Both the position numbers and the translations under genes were made by a program. From assembly GCF_032401055.1 (NCBI RefSeq), contig NZ_CP135529.1:3842501-3906500 (forward strand): 64,000 bases of DNA. Direction: 5' to 3'. Below the pieces are notes generated by a model that searched no databases, was not told where the DNA came from, and worked only from the letters and a program-made list of their open reading frames with translations. The DNA is from Tardiphaga sp. 709. Lineage in GTDB: Bacteria > Pseudomonadota > Alphaproteobacteria > Rhizobiales > Xanthobacteraceae. Below, in pieces: positions 28,536 to 36,911 of this stretch (positions are counted from its first letter, which is position 1; each line of letters begins with the position of its first letter).

Positions 28536-28653
28536 GGATCCTGTGACTTTCCTGAGGCAGGCTTGAGATGCTTGAGGCCGACTTCCGGCCAGTTTGAGAT
28601 GACATACGCCTTCCCCAGCCATCTCTGAAATGGTCATTTTTCATCAGAGAAGT

Positions 28654-28684
28654 TCCGAGATAAGATGGCTAGTGCCATCTCGGA
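28654..28684. promoter_or_regulatory. Putative LysR operator between tarD and its regulator
   Basis: TCCGAGAT (28654-28661) and ATCTCGGA (28677-28684) are inverted arms. Inside them lies a second pair, ATGGC-TAGT-GCCAT. Another weak dyad (TCTCTGA and TCAGAGA) lies at about 28622-28651. The element ends six bases before the LysR start codon, as expected for an autorepressing, divergently acting LysR site. Confidence 0.6.
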
Positions 28685-28690
28685 CGTTCC

Positions 28691-29584
28691 ATGCAAAGCT
28701 TCGATCCAATTTCGCTCCGCCTGTTCATCGCCGTCTGCGAGGAGCGCAATATCGCCAATGCCGCCAAGCGCGAGGCCATCGTGCCCTCCGCGGTGAGCAA
28801 GCGCATCAGCCAGATGGAGCAGGAAGCCGGCGTGCAGTTACTCGAACGCGGTCGCCGCGGCGTCACGGTGACGGCGGCCGGTGAAGCGCTGTGTCGCTAT
28901 GCACGGGAGTCGTTGCAATTGCTCGACCGGATGCAGGCCGAACTCGGCGCGTTCGCCGATGGCGTGCAGGGCCATGTGCGGGTGTTCGCCTCGAAGTCGG
29001 CGGTGGCGCAGGTGCTGCCGGAAGACATCAGTCTGTTCGCCAAGCGCTATCGCGATGTGCGCGTCAGTCTGGAAGAGCGCGAGATCTGGGAGGTCGTCCG
29101 CGGCGTCGAGGAAGGGCGCGCCGATATCGGCGTGTGCTGGGATGCCGTCGACCTGCGCGGCCTTAGGACGTTTCCCTATCACCGCGATCATCTCGCCGTG
29201 GTCGTCCATCCCGATCATCCGCTGGGCAAGCACACGTCAGTGTCGTTCGAGGACACGATCGACTTCGAGCATGTCGACATCGTCACGCGCAGCATCATGC
29301 AGACGATGCAACGGAGCGTGGCGGCTGCGGCCGGCAAGCAGATGCGCTACCGCATTCAGGTCTCCACGGTGGACGCCGCCTATCGCATCGTCGCCGCGCA
29401 ACTGGCTGTCGCGATCATCCCGCAGGAAGAAGCTTCCACCATCCAGCAGACTCTGCGGCTGAAAGTCATTCCGCTCAGTAATGATTGGGCGAAACGGCAA
29501 TTCGTCGTCGCCGTACGCGACAAGGGCCTCAGTCGGCCGGCGCAATTGCTGCTGGAAAGCCTGAAGGAGAGCGCGAGCAAATGA
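28691..29584 (+). CDS. LysR-family transcriptional regulator
   Basis: This 297-residue protein has an N-terminal winged helix-turn-helix, SLRLFIAVCEERNIANAAKREAIVPSAVSKRISQMEQEAG, followed by a LysR substrate-binding domain from about residue 90. Position opposite tarD suggests it responds to tartrate or a related hydroxyacid and activates tarD. No good Shine-Dalgarno precedes the ATG because the putative operator occupies that region. Confidence 0.9.
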   Translation: MQSFDPISLRLFIAVCEERNIANAAKREAIVPSAVSKRISQMEQEAGVQLLERGRRGVTVTAAGEALCRYARESLQLLDRMQAELGAFADGVQGHVRVFASKSAVAQVLPEDISLFAKRYRDVRVSLEEREIWEVVRGVEEGRADIGVCWDAVDLRGLRTFPYHRDHLAVVVHPDHPLGKHTSVSFEDTIDFEHVDIVTRSIMQTMQRSVAAAAGKQMRYRIQVSTVDAAYRIVAAQLAVAIIPQEEASTIQQTLRLKVIPLSNDWAKRQFVVAVRDKGLSRPAQLLLESLKESASK

Positions 29585-29678
29585 GGATTCGCCACGCTGC
29601 AGTGTCCTGCATGATCTTGAAGATGGATAGCGCAATCGATATCGCGGCGCTGGCCGACTTGCCCGCGCGTTGCGCCGG

Positions 29679-31019
29679 TTAGCGGCTCACGCGCGCATCG
29701 GCGACGGCACGCTGAAACAGCGCAGTCATCGCTTCCGAGATGCCCTGGGTAGGGCTGACCTCAAAATAGAAGCCCGGCGAAGCACAGCTCTGCATATTGC
29801 TGGCGATCTGGCTGTTGGGCGAGGGTCCGTAAGGCCCAGCGTTGAATGGCGCGATCCAGCTATTGTACCAAGCGTTGGTCGGGAGTGCGAGGTAGGTCGT
29901 ATAGAGCACGGCAATCTTGATGCCGCGATTCTTCAACGTGGTGCAAAGCGCCGGATTGATCGGCGACTGGCATCGTCCACCAGTGGTCGGCTTCAGGCAG
30001 TTGCTTGGATTGTATTCGTCGGCCACGCCGTCGGATACGAAGAAGAGATATTTGAGCGGTGCATTGGCTGTACCGGCTCCCGGGGCACTGATGGCGGTGT
30101 TGATCGCCGGGAATATGGCGCTGTAGCCGGTGTCCTGATCGTTGTTGTCGTTCTGGCCGTTCACCGTCATCAAGTCGATGTTTCCGGCCGCTGTCTTTGC
30201 ATTCGAGAGGCTGGACGACAATGCGAACAGGGCTCTCAAACCGGACGTCGAGGCGGCAGCGCCGAAGTCGTAGATCGCCATGCGGAACTGGTTGGAATAG
30301 GTCTGTGTGCTGGCCGCGGTATCCATCAACTTCTGGGTGGCCGTCCGCAGCACGTCGATGCGCGTGGTCACACCAAGTGTCTTGGCGAGTTTGTAGTAGT
30401 TGTTGGTATTGTTGAGGTCGTGGCAGGCGAAGGCGCAGCTGTCCGACGTGTTCTTGACCATCATGGCCACGTCGGCCGGTGTTGCGCCGACGCCCATGGA
30501 TGGCGAATTGTCGAGCAGCAGGTAGAAATCGATATAATTCGGCATCGTCGCCGTCGCGACAGAACTGCCGGTGACGGTCATCTTGGAAAAGCCCATGACG
30601 GATGTGAGACTGGTCGGCACATCCGCCGAGAATTGCATAGTGGCCGTCACGACGCCGTTGGCGCGATTGACGGTCGCTGTCGTGCTGGTCAGCGTGAAGC
30701 CGGTCCTGCCTGATGTGTTGCCCTTGAAAATATTGATTGCGTCGACGTCGCCCCCGGGGACGGGGCCATCCGCCGCCATCGAACCTGCGGTAATGAATGC
30801 AGCAGACTTCTGCACGATGGAGCCGACGCTGGCAGTATCAAGGGCGGCTTGCAGTTGAGATCTGATCTGTAGTGCGCGCGTATAGTCGACCGCGGCGCCA
30901 ACCATGGAAATAAGGGGGATGCATGTGATCGCGAATATGATCGCGACATTGCCGCGCCGGTCGCCGCAAAAACGATTAGTTAGCTTGAGGAACGATAGCC
31001 CGAGGAATGACTTCAGCAT
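29679..31019 (-). CDS. TadG-like Flp pilus-associated protein with vWA domain
   Basis: This 446-residue protein has an N-terminal TadE/TadG segment, RRGNVAIIFAITCIPLISMVGAAVDYTRAL, with a single transmembrane helix and type IV pilin-like features. A von Willebrand A domain from about residue 165 carries the MIDAS motif LDNSPSMG (DxSxS). The rest is rich in Thr/Ala/Ser/Asn and likely outside the cytoplasm. No other tad/cpa genes are nearby, so this is an orphan copy. Its role is probably adhesion or pilus assembly. Confidence 0.82.
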   Translation of the reverse strand: MLKSFLGLSFLKLTNRFCGDRRGNVAIIFAITCIPLISMVGAAVDYTRALQIRSQLQAALDTASVGSIVQKSAAFITAGSMAADGPVPGGDVDAINIFKGNTSGRTGFTLTSTTATVNRANGVVTATMQFSADVPTSLTSVMGFSKMTVTGSSVATATMPNYIDFYLLLDNSPSMGVGATPADVAMMVKNTSDSCAFACHDLNNTNNYYKLAKTLGVTTRIDVLRTATQKLMDTAASTQTYSNQFRMAIYDFGAAASTSGLRALFALSSSLSNAKTAAGNIDLMTVNGQNDNNDQDTGYSAIFPAINTAISAPGAGTANAPLKYLFFVSDGVADEYNPSNCLKPTTGGRCQSPINPALCTTLKNRGIKIAVLYTTYLALPTNAWYNSWIAPFNAGPYGPSPNSQIASNMQSCASPGFYFEVSPTQGISEAMTALFQRAVADARVSR

Positions 31020-31267
31020 GAATACGCACCCGAATGAATGCGGAGATAATTACCTGAGCTGATAAATTTACTGTTAGGTCGATCGCAGAAAGGTAGTGGC
31101 TTGGGTTGCTGCCCTGTTGGTTAGTTAAGGATGTTCTACCGGCCATCGGTCGAAAACCGGCTCGCAGGACCGACGCAACAGGTGAGCGGTACGATCGTCC
31201 TGCGGGGGCCATGAAACAAACCGGCTCCCTGCGCATTGTCGTGCGGTTCTAGTCTGGTAGGGGCAAT

Positions 31268-32371
31268 ATGGCTGAAGACACAATGACGACCGTCGGCATC
31301 GGCAATCACGGTGCCAAGCGGCTGCCATCCGTTGACGTGGACACGTTCAACATCGAGCTGAAGGACGACAACGGCTTTCTCGGTGACCGCGCCAGCAAGG
31401 GCGCGTTTCAGCGCATACTGGATGATCTCAGAAAGCCATTGAAGAAAAACGGCGACGATCCGCTCGGCAAAAAGGCTGCCAACGAGATCAGTAAATCCAG
31501 CCTTGACGAAATCCTGCTTGGCGACGATGTGGCCGCGGCTGCACTCGTTCATGGTGCGATCGAAGAATTCGCGCGGGAGCTGGCTTATGTCACGCAGCGC
31601 TTCTTCAAGACGAAGGCCTGGGCAGATACGGAATGCATCGTGGTCGGCGGCGGTTTCCGCCAGAGCCGTGTCGGGGAACTTGTTATTGCGCGCACGGACA
31701 TTATTCTCAAGGCCGAGGATCTCAAGGTTGCGTTGGTGCCTATCCGTTTTCATCCAGATGAAGCCGGCCTGATCGGTTGCCTGCATCTGGCGCCGTCGTG
31801 GATTTTCGAAGGTTACGACAGCATTCTTGCGGTCGACATCGGCGGCTCCAACATCCGTTGCGGTGTGGTCGAAACCGCATGGAAGAAATCGAAGGATCTG
31901 TCCAAGGCCTCGGTGTGGAAATCTGATCTCTGGAGACATGCCGATGACGAGCCGACGCGTGAAGGCGCCATCAAACGGCTGGTGAAGATGCTGAAGGATC
32001 TGATCTCCGCCGCCGACAAGGAAGGCCTCAAGCTGGCGCCGTTCATCGGCATCTCGTGCCCGGGGGTGATCAACGAAGACGGCACCATCGCGAAGGGAGC
32101 GCAGAATCTTCCGGGTAATTGGGAAAGCAGCAAGTTCAACCTGCCGGCCTTGCTCGCCGAAGGCATTCCCACAATCGGGGATCACGATACTGCGGTGCTC
32201 ATGCACAATGACGGCGTTGTCCAAGGCCTCAGTGAAGTCCCTTTCATGCAGGACTTCGAACGATGGGGCGTGCTGACGATCGGAACGGGGCTGGGCAATG
32301 CCCGCTTCACCAACCGCAAGAAAGAAACGAAGAAAGACAAGGCCAAGGACGATAAGAAAGAAAAGGATTGA
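31268..32371 (+). CDS. ROK-family protein (sugar kinase/regulator-like)
   Basis: This 367-residue protein has a ROK/ASKHA core starting near residue 183, SILAVDIGGSNIRCGVVE (phosphate-1 loop), with GISCPGVINEDGTIAKGAQNLPGNW and LTIGTGLGNARF. The N-terminal 180 residues are not a standard ROK helix-turn-helix, and the C-terminus is a Lys/Asp/Glu-rich tail (KKETKKDKAKDDKKEKD). The usual zinc-binding CxCGxxGC motif is not evident. Kinase activity on a hexose is possible but unproven. The start has AGGGG a few bases upstream. Confidence 0.72.
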   Translation: MAEDTMTTVGIGNHGAKRLPSVDVDTFNIELKDDNGFLGDRASKGAFQRILDDLRKPLKKNGDDPLGKKAANEISKSSLDEILLGDDVAAAALVHGAIEEFARELAYVTQRFFKTKAWADTECIVVGGGFRQSRVGELVIARTDIILKAEDLKVALVPIRFHPDEAGLIGCLHLAPSWIFEGYDSILAVDIGGSNIRCGVVETAWKKSKDLSKASVWKSDLWRHADDEPTREGAIKRLVKMLKDLISAADKEGLKLAPFIGISCPGVINEDGTIAKGAQNLPGNWESSKFNLPALLAEGIPTIGDHDTAVLMHNDGVVQGLSEVPFMQDFERWGVLTIGTGLGNARFTNRKKETKKDKAKDDKKEKD

Positions 32372-32380
32372 GCTACGCTC

Positions 32381-32520
32381 ATCATTCCGGGGCGCGTAGC
32401 GTGCAAGCGATACGCGAACCCGGAATCTCGATATGGCTGAGCCGGTCCGGATTCCCAGTCACTCCAATTGGAGTGGCTGAGGTTCTCGTGCGCTTGGATG
32501 CGCTCGCGCCCGGAACGATA
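32381..32520. repeat. Long palindromic intergenic repeat, family A copy 2
   Basis: It opens ATCATTCCGGGGCGCG and contains GCGAACCCGGAATCTCGATATGG and GTCCGGATTCC segments like the copy at 4053-4173. It ends GCGCCCGGAACGATA. It is more diverged, with an inserted ACTCCAATTGGAGT palindrome. It lies between the convergent ROK and binding-protein genes. Confidence 0.75.
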
Positions 32521-32534
32521 GTTTAGTTGCCCTA

Positions 32535-33548
32535 TTAATCCTTCAGCTTCTCGCGTTCGACGAGCAGATCGTCCTGCGACAGCGGCAGAAATCCCGTCTC
32601 GCTGTCAACGAAGCGCGCGATGATCGCCTGGCCTTCGTCCGACAGCGCCATCGTCAGATAGTCCTTGATGAAGGACTCGATCGGCCCTTTCGGCGGATGG
32701 GCGATGTAAAGCGTGATCGCGGGCGTCAGTGGATAGGCGCCGTTTGCGACGCCGGCCTTGTCCGGTGCCACGAACGGTTTGCCGGTCTCCGCGGCCAGCG
32801 GAACGATGCGGACAGCGTTCGACGATTGCTTCAGCTCAAGCCAGTCGACGATGGCGATGCCGTAGGGATCCTGCGCCACCGCCAGCAGCACGGCGGCATC
32901 GTCCGCGAGCGGCTCGTAATGTCCCGCAAACGGCATGCCCCCGAGACGCGCTAGCCGCAGGCTGGTCGAGAAGTCGCCGTCATCGCGCTGGCCGTAGAGA
33001 TGGATGCGCCGGGTGGCCCAGGCGCCGGTCACGCCGAGCTGGCTCCAGGTATTGATATCGCCGCCGGGCGAGCCCGAGGTGAACAGGCCAGCGAGCTGCG
33101 CCATCGTCAGGCCCTGCAGCGGATTGGCGCTGTTCACATAGACCGCAGGCGGCGCCTTGCCGCCGGCGCGTGGGCCATGGCCGGCATAGCCGATCCTGAT
33201 GCTGAGCGGATCGTGCTTGTTGATGGCCTTGAACGCGCGCACATCGGGACGCGTCGCTTCGCCGACGACGAAACCGATTGCCGTCGCACCGGCCGCCAGT
33301 GCGGGCAGCGCCGTCGCGGAGCCCTTCAGTGCGGGCGCGAACTTGAGGCCGGGATGGCTCTCCGCGAATTTCGCGTTCAGCGCGTCGATCACCGGCGCCA
33401 GCGCATCATCGCCATGCAGCGCGATGCGGCCGTCTGGCAACAGATAGCTGGCATCCTTGGGAGCGGTGGCCGGCTGTGGTTTGATGTTCTGCGCATGAGC
33501 GTCTGAGAGGCCGATCAGCAGGGCCAGGAGCGAGAGCGTGTTTTTCAT
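32535..33548 (-). CDS. PstS-like phosphate/oxyanion-binding protein (second of pair)
   Basis: This 337-residue protein has a signal peptide MKNTLSLLALLIGLSDAHAQ and the PBP-like type II fold. Recognisable features are DALAPVIDALNAKFAESHPGLKF, ATAIGFVVGE, PPAVYVNSANPLQGLTMAQLAGLFTSG (a PstS signature) and VDSETGFLPLSQDDLL at the end. It likely binds phosphate or another anion in the periplasm. It overlaps the upstream homologue by ATGA. No PstCAB or PhoU genes are nearby. Confidence 0.8.
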   Translation of the reverse strand: MKNTLSLLALLIGLSDAHAQNIKPQPATAPKDASYLLPDGRIALHGDDALAPVIDALNAKFAESHPGLKFAPALKGSATALPALAAGATAIGFVVGEATRPDVRAFKAINKHDPLSIRIGYAGHGPRAGGKAPPAVYVNSANPLQGLTMAQLAGLFTSGSPGGDINTWSQLGVTGAWATRRIHLYGQRDDGDFSTSLRLARLGGMPFAGHYEPLADDAAVLLAVAQDPYGIAIVDWLELKQSSNAVRIVPLAAETGKPFVAPDKAGVANGAYPLTPAITLYIAHPPKGPIESFIKDYLTMALSDEGQAIIARFVDSETGFLPLSQDDLLVEREKLKD

Positions 33549-34588
33549 TGGTCGAGCTTTGCGCGTTCGATGGCCGCGTCGGCGGCATTGAGCGGGATAT
33601 AGCCGTTGGCCTGTGCGGCGAAAATGTCCTGCCCCTCCTTCGAGAGCAGCAGTTTCAGATAGTCGGCAGCGACCGGGTCGATCTTGCCGTCCGCTTCGCG
33701 GCGCGCGTAGAAATACAGGTAGCGGCTATAGGGATACTTATTGACCTGGATCTCTGTCGGCGTGCCCTTAATGAAAGGACCTCCCGGCGTCTCGGCGACT
33801 GCGACCTGCTTGATCCTGTCGGTCTCGCGCCCAATCGCGGCGACGGTGATGCCACCGGGCTCGCTCTCCAGCCGCTTCAGCAATTCGTCGGTCGAGGAAT
33901 ATTCCTCATAGCGGGTGCTGTAGGGCTTGCCATCGAGCCGGTTGGCCAGCATCCACGTGCCGAAGCCACTATATTGCGGCGTGCCGAGCGGATGGATCAG
34001 GCGCTTGGTCCAGTCGCCCTTGAGGCCGAGCTGGCCCCAACGCGAGAAGTCGCCGCCGTCATTGCCGATGGTGAGGATCTGCGCGACCTGCTTCGTGGTC
34101 AGCTGCGTGATCGGATTGTCGCGATGGACATAAACCGCCAGCGAGGTGGCAAGATGCTGCGAGGTATCGTTGGCGGCATGCGCGACCCTGATCTCGATCG
34201 GTTCCGCGCCGAATGCGCTCTTGAAGCCGGCGGCTTCCAGCAGCTTGATCGGACGCCCCATCGATCCGACCAGGATGCGATTATAGGTCAGGTTGGGAAT
34301 CGCGGTTTCCGCGCCGGCGGAGACGTCGACCAGCTTGGCGGCGGGATGGGTTTGCGCATACAGCGCGTTGGCGCGTTCTACGACGAATTTGGCGTGCACG
34401 GCACCGCCGATCCGGATCGCCCCGTCTGATGTCAGATAGGCTGCGCCGGCCACAGGCTTGGCGTTGTCCGGGGCATAAGAGGGAATTGCGGGATCTACCG
34501 CGAAAGATTCGGCTGCGGCCGGTGCGGCAACAGCAAGCGGCGCCAGCAGGGCCAGTGACACCGCGCAGGCGCGGGCAGTGAGAAGCAT
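33545..34588 (-). CDS. PstS-like phosphate/oxyanion-binding protein (first of pair)
   Basis: This 347-residue protein has a signal peptide (MLLTARACAVSLALLAPLAVAAPAAA). The body parallels its downstream neighbour: RANALYAQTHPAAKLVDV, LAVYVHRDNPITQLTTKQVAQILTIG, DWTKRLIHPLG and AAQANGYIPLNAADAAIERAKLDQ. The two are tandem duplicates that diverged. ATG 34588 has GAGG about 9 bases upstream; the open frame's earlier ATG (34618) lacks a good site and precedes the signal peptide. Confidence 0.8.
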   Translation of the reverse strand: MLLTARACAVSLALLAPLAVAAPAAAESFAVDPAIPSYAPDNAKPVAGAAYLTSDGAIRIGGAVHAKFVVERANALYAQTHPAAKLVDVSAGAETAIPNLTYNRILVGSMGRPIKLLEAAGFKSAFGAEPIEIRVAHAANDTSQHLATSLAVYVHRDNPITQLTTKQVAQILTIGNDGGDFSRWGQLGLKGDWTKRLIHPLGTPQYSGFGTWMLANRLDGKPYSTRYEEYSSTDELLKRLESEPGGITVAAIGRETDRIKQVAVAETPGGPFIKGTPTEIQVNKYPYSRYLYFYARREADGKIDPVAADYLKLLLSKEGQDIFAAQANGYIPLNAADAAIERAKLDQ

Positions 34589-34940
34589 GGTTGTGACCTC
34601 GCTCGAGGGGGAAGCCATCGTGCCCTATGGCGATCACGGCTTGGGCGCAACGAACGAGGAGGCGCAGGAGTAGGCCGAAGCTGCTTGCGCAGGCTGATAG
34701 CCTCGCTGAAACCGTAATAAAATCGGTGACTTATGTGCGACGCCGGCAAACAGCGCGTCTGGCGAAGGGCACTTTACTATCGCTCTAGTTACCCGGATCG
34801 CGCGAAGTCTCTGCCATTGGTGACTTCACCGGGCATCTGCAAAGATCGCGGAAATTCCCGTTTGGGCGACTTGTCTGCCGAGTCATCCTCGCCTAGAACA
34901 CCGCCAACCACCTGCGGGCGACCGTGGGTCTTGGCGCCTT
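34589..34940. other. Intergenic region without recognised gene
   Basis: These 352 bases lie between the start of the binding-protein pair and tRNA-Ser. The region must hold the promoters of both. No Pho-box-like repeat, riboswitch or coding frame was convincing. Several short open frames on both strands lack ribosome sites or recognisable protein features. Confidence 0.5.
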
Positions 34941-35029
34941 GGAGAGGTGGCAGAGTGGTTGATTGTACCGCACTCGAAATGCGGCATGGGTGCAAGCCCA
35001 TCGGGGGTTCGAATCCCCCCTCTCCGCCA
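34941..35029 (+). tRNA. tRNA-Ser (anticodon CGA)
   Basis: The 89-base class II tRNA has acceptor GGAGAGG/CCTCTCC with encoded GCCA. The anticodon stem CCGCA/TGCGG encloses loop CTCGAAA (anticodon CGA, codon TCG). It has a long variable arm (ATGGGTGCAAGCCCAT) and a perfect T arm GGGGG-TTCGAAT-CCCCC. Confidence 0.96.
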
Positions 35030-35091
35030 GCCATATGAAAATCGCAGTGAAATCAATGGGTCGTTGGAAGCAATAGGCTTTTCCCGCGCCG

Positions 35092-35604
35092 TCATCGAGT
35101 GTCAAGCTTGCGAAACATCACGAGCGCATCAACATATTCGCCAGTCGGAAGCCGAAAAGCCTCAGGCAACCGTCCGACGATCGCGAAGCCGAGCGTGGTC
35201 CAGAGTTTCACCGCGCGCGTGTTGTTGCTCACGACACAGTTGAATTGCATCGCGCGAAATCCGGAACTTCTGGCATAGTCGAGCGAGTGTAGGCACATCT
35301 TGCGCGCCACACCGCCGCCTTGCGCGCTCGCCAGCGTCATGTAGCCGCAATTGGCCACGTGGCTGCCACCACCGTCCTGGTTGGCACGGAGATAATAGGA
35401 TCCCACGATCTGGCCTTGGCGCACGGCAACGAAGGTTCGTTTATCTGGACCGTGCCAGTAGGACAAAGCATCGTCCTTCGTCATCAGGGGGTCCAGGGCG
35501 TAGGTCGTGCCTGCACGGATGGTCGGCTCGATGACCGACCAGATATCTGTCCGGTCTGCCGGCTCAGCCGGGCGAATGATCAGGTCGTCGGAGTGCATGA
35601 CCAT
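35092..35604 (-). CDS. GNAT-family N-acetyltransferase
   Basis: This 170-residue GNAT has DDLIIRPAEPADRTDIWSVIEPTIRAG at the N-terminus. GYMTLASAQGGGVARKMCLHSLDYARSSGF is motif A, with a Q-G-G-G-V-A variant of the acetyl-CoA loop. FNCVVSNNTRAVKLWTTLGFAIVGRLPEAF follows. The last block resembles phosphinothricin-type acetyltransferases. The acceptor is unknown. It follows the AraC-type regulator on the same strand by 12 bases, so it may be co-transcribed with it. Confidence 0.85.
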   Translation of the reverse strand: MVMHSDDLIIRPAEPADRTDIWSVIEPTIRAGTTYALDPLMTKDDALSYWHGPDKRTFVAVRQGQIVGSYYLRANQDGGGSHVANCGYMTLASAQGGGVARKMCLHSLDYARSSGFRAMQFNCVVSNNTRAVKLWTTLGFAIVGRLPEAFRLPTGEYVDALVMFRKLDTR

Positions 35605-35616
35605 AACAAGTGCCGC

Positions 35617-36639
35617 CTAAGCCAGACTGAATATACGCCGACCTTCGCCGGCATCTTGCCCGTGCGATTGACCGATTATTCTGCGGCGTTCCTCGGACGG
35701 GTTGGTATTGAAGGCCGCCTTGAACGCCTTGCTGAGATGCGAACCGTCGACGAAGCCGGTTTCGGCGGCGATCGCGGCCAGCGATAGATCGGTCTTCAGC
35801 ATCCACCGTGCATGTTTCAGGCGTAGCCGAAGATATGTCGCCTGCGGCGACTGTCCGGTTTCCTCTTTGAAAAGGCGCTCCAGTTGACGCGTGCTCAGAC
35901 TGACCTTGCCGGCCAATCGCGCGACAGACAGCGGCGCTGATAGGTTCTGCTCCATCATTAACAGTGCGCGCGAGATCCGTCCGTCGGTCTCGGCAAATTC
36001 GGTCGGCGGCGCCGATTGAGCCGACGACCCGGGTTTCATGCGATCGATCAGCATGATGTGGAGCGCTTTCTGCGCGCTCGACAGGCCCATGCGTTGTTCC
36101 ACGATATGGGCGGCGAGGTAGGCAACGCCCATGCCGCCCGAACAGGTGATGCGGTTGCCGTCGATGACGAAGAGCTGGTCGGCCACCGGGAGTGTCTCGC
36201 CGAATTCCTCTAGGAAATCGCGATAGTGGTACCAGCTGATGCAGCACTTTTTCTGGTTGAGAAGGCCGAGACGCCACAGCACAAAACTGCCGGTGCAGAC
36301 GCCGATCAGATCGACCTTGGTGTTCGCAGCCTCCAGCAGATAGCGCTTGATCTTGTCATCGATCTGCGGGCCCTGATGCAGCAGGCCACCCACGACGACG
36401 ACATAGTCGAGCTCGCGCGGATCGAGGAACCGGGAATTCGGATACATCAGCAGACCGCAACTCGAACGGATCGGCTCGTCGGTGTCGGCCATGATGTGCC
36501 ACTGGCAGCGGATCGGCCGACTGTTGTCGCCCTCGTCGGCGGCGAGACGCAGCACGTCCACGAAGCTGGCCAACGCAGTCAGCGTGAAATTCTTGGTCAG
36601 AATGAAGCCAACGCGCAGCGGACGGACCTTTGGTTGCAT
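35617..36639 (-). CDS. GlxA/GbdR-type AraC-family transcriptional activator
   Basis: This protein of about 340 residues has an N-terminal DJ-1/PfpI (GATase1-like) sensor domain: RVGFILTKNFTLTALASFVDVLRLAAD, ELDYVVVVGGLLH and LIGVCTGSFVLWRLGLL, with the nucleophile-elbow Cys. A C-terminal AraC double helix-turn-helix follows: SVARLAGKVSLSTRQLERLFKEETGQSP and SLAAIAAETGFVDGSHLSKAFKAAFN. This architecture is that of GbdR/SouR, activators of glycine betaine and sarcosine catabolism in Pseudomonas. Its position beside soxBDAG fits that role. An ATG at 36720 would add 27 residues of poor similarity, so 36639 is preferred. Confidence 0.85.
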   Translation of the reverse strand: MQPKVRPLRVGFILTKNFTLTALASFVDVLRLAADEGDNSRPIRCQWHIMADTDEPIRSSCGLLMYPNSRFLDPRELDYVVVVGGLLHQGPQIDDKIKRYLLEAANTKVDLIGVCTGSFVLWRLGLLNQKKCCISWYHYRDFLEEFGETLPVADQLFVIDGNRITCSGGMGVAYLAAHIVEQRMGLSSAQKALHIMLIDRMKPGSSAQSAPPTEFAETDGRISRALLMMEQNLSAPLSVARLAGKVSLSTRQLERLFKEETGQSPQATYLRLRLKHARWMLKTDLSLAAIAAETGFVDGSHLSKAFKAAFNTNPSEERRRIIGQSHGQDAGEGRRIFSLA

Positions 36640-36719
36640 CACCCCTGCCTTCGCATTCACCGTACGGTCGAATGGCAATCCGGGTGATCGCCGCGAGACG
36701 ATGCTCCAAAACGGACCCA

Positions 36720-36735
36720 TGTCGCATCATTACAT
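36720..36735 (+). promoter_or_regulatory. TGTCGCA-N4-TAC motif near the regulator gene
   Basis: TGTCGCATCATTACAT lies about 80 bases upstream of the preferred start of the AraC-type regulator. It matches the two copies ahead of soxB in the invariant TGTCGCA-N4-TAC. It is a candidate autoregulatory site for the regulator. See the sites at 37505 and 37559. Confidence 0.45.
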
Positions 36736-36911
36736 ACCTCCAGCGCGCTGGGGCAGGCATTTACAACGGGCTGATCCTAAAAATACATTGCCGCGCGCGC
36801 AAGAGCGGCGAAGCGTCTCGCTTGGCGCGCGACGTTCGGGGCGTCTCCTGGGAACCCGGAAGCCCTTGGTTGTTGCGGCCAGATCAGGTCGGCCGGTGCG
36901 GCGCAGGAGGG

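Noticed and set aside
29581-29682. Short open frame overlapping the LysR stop codon (33 residues)
   Set aside because: No ribosome site, no conserved features, and it runs into the tadG 3' end.
34733-35038. Open frames crossing tRNA-Ser
   Set aside because: They read through the tRNA and have no protein similarity.
36356-36760. Frame starting after a GGAGG-like sequence near 36738 on the minus strand
   Set aside because: It is out of frame with the AraC-type regulator, has no conserved domain and overlaps it; judged a shadow despite the ribosome-site-like sequence.
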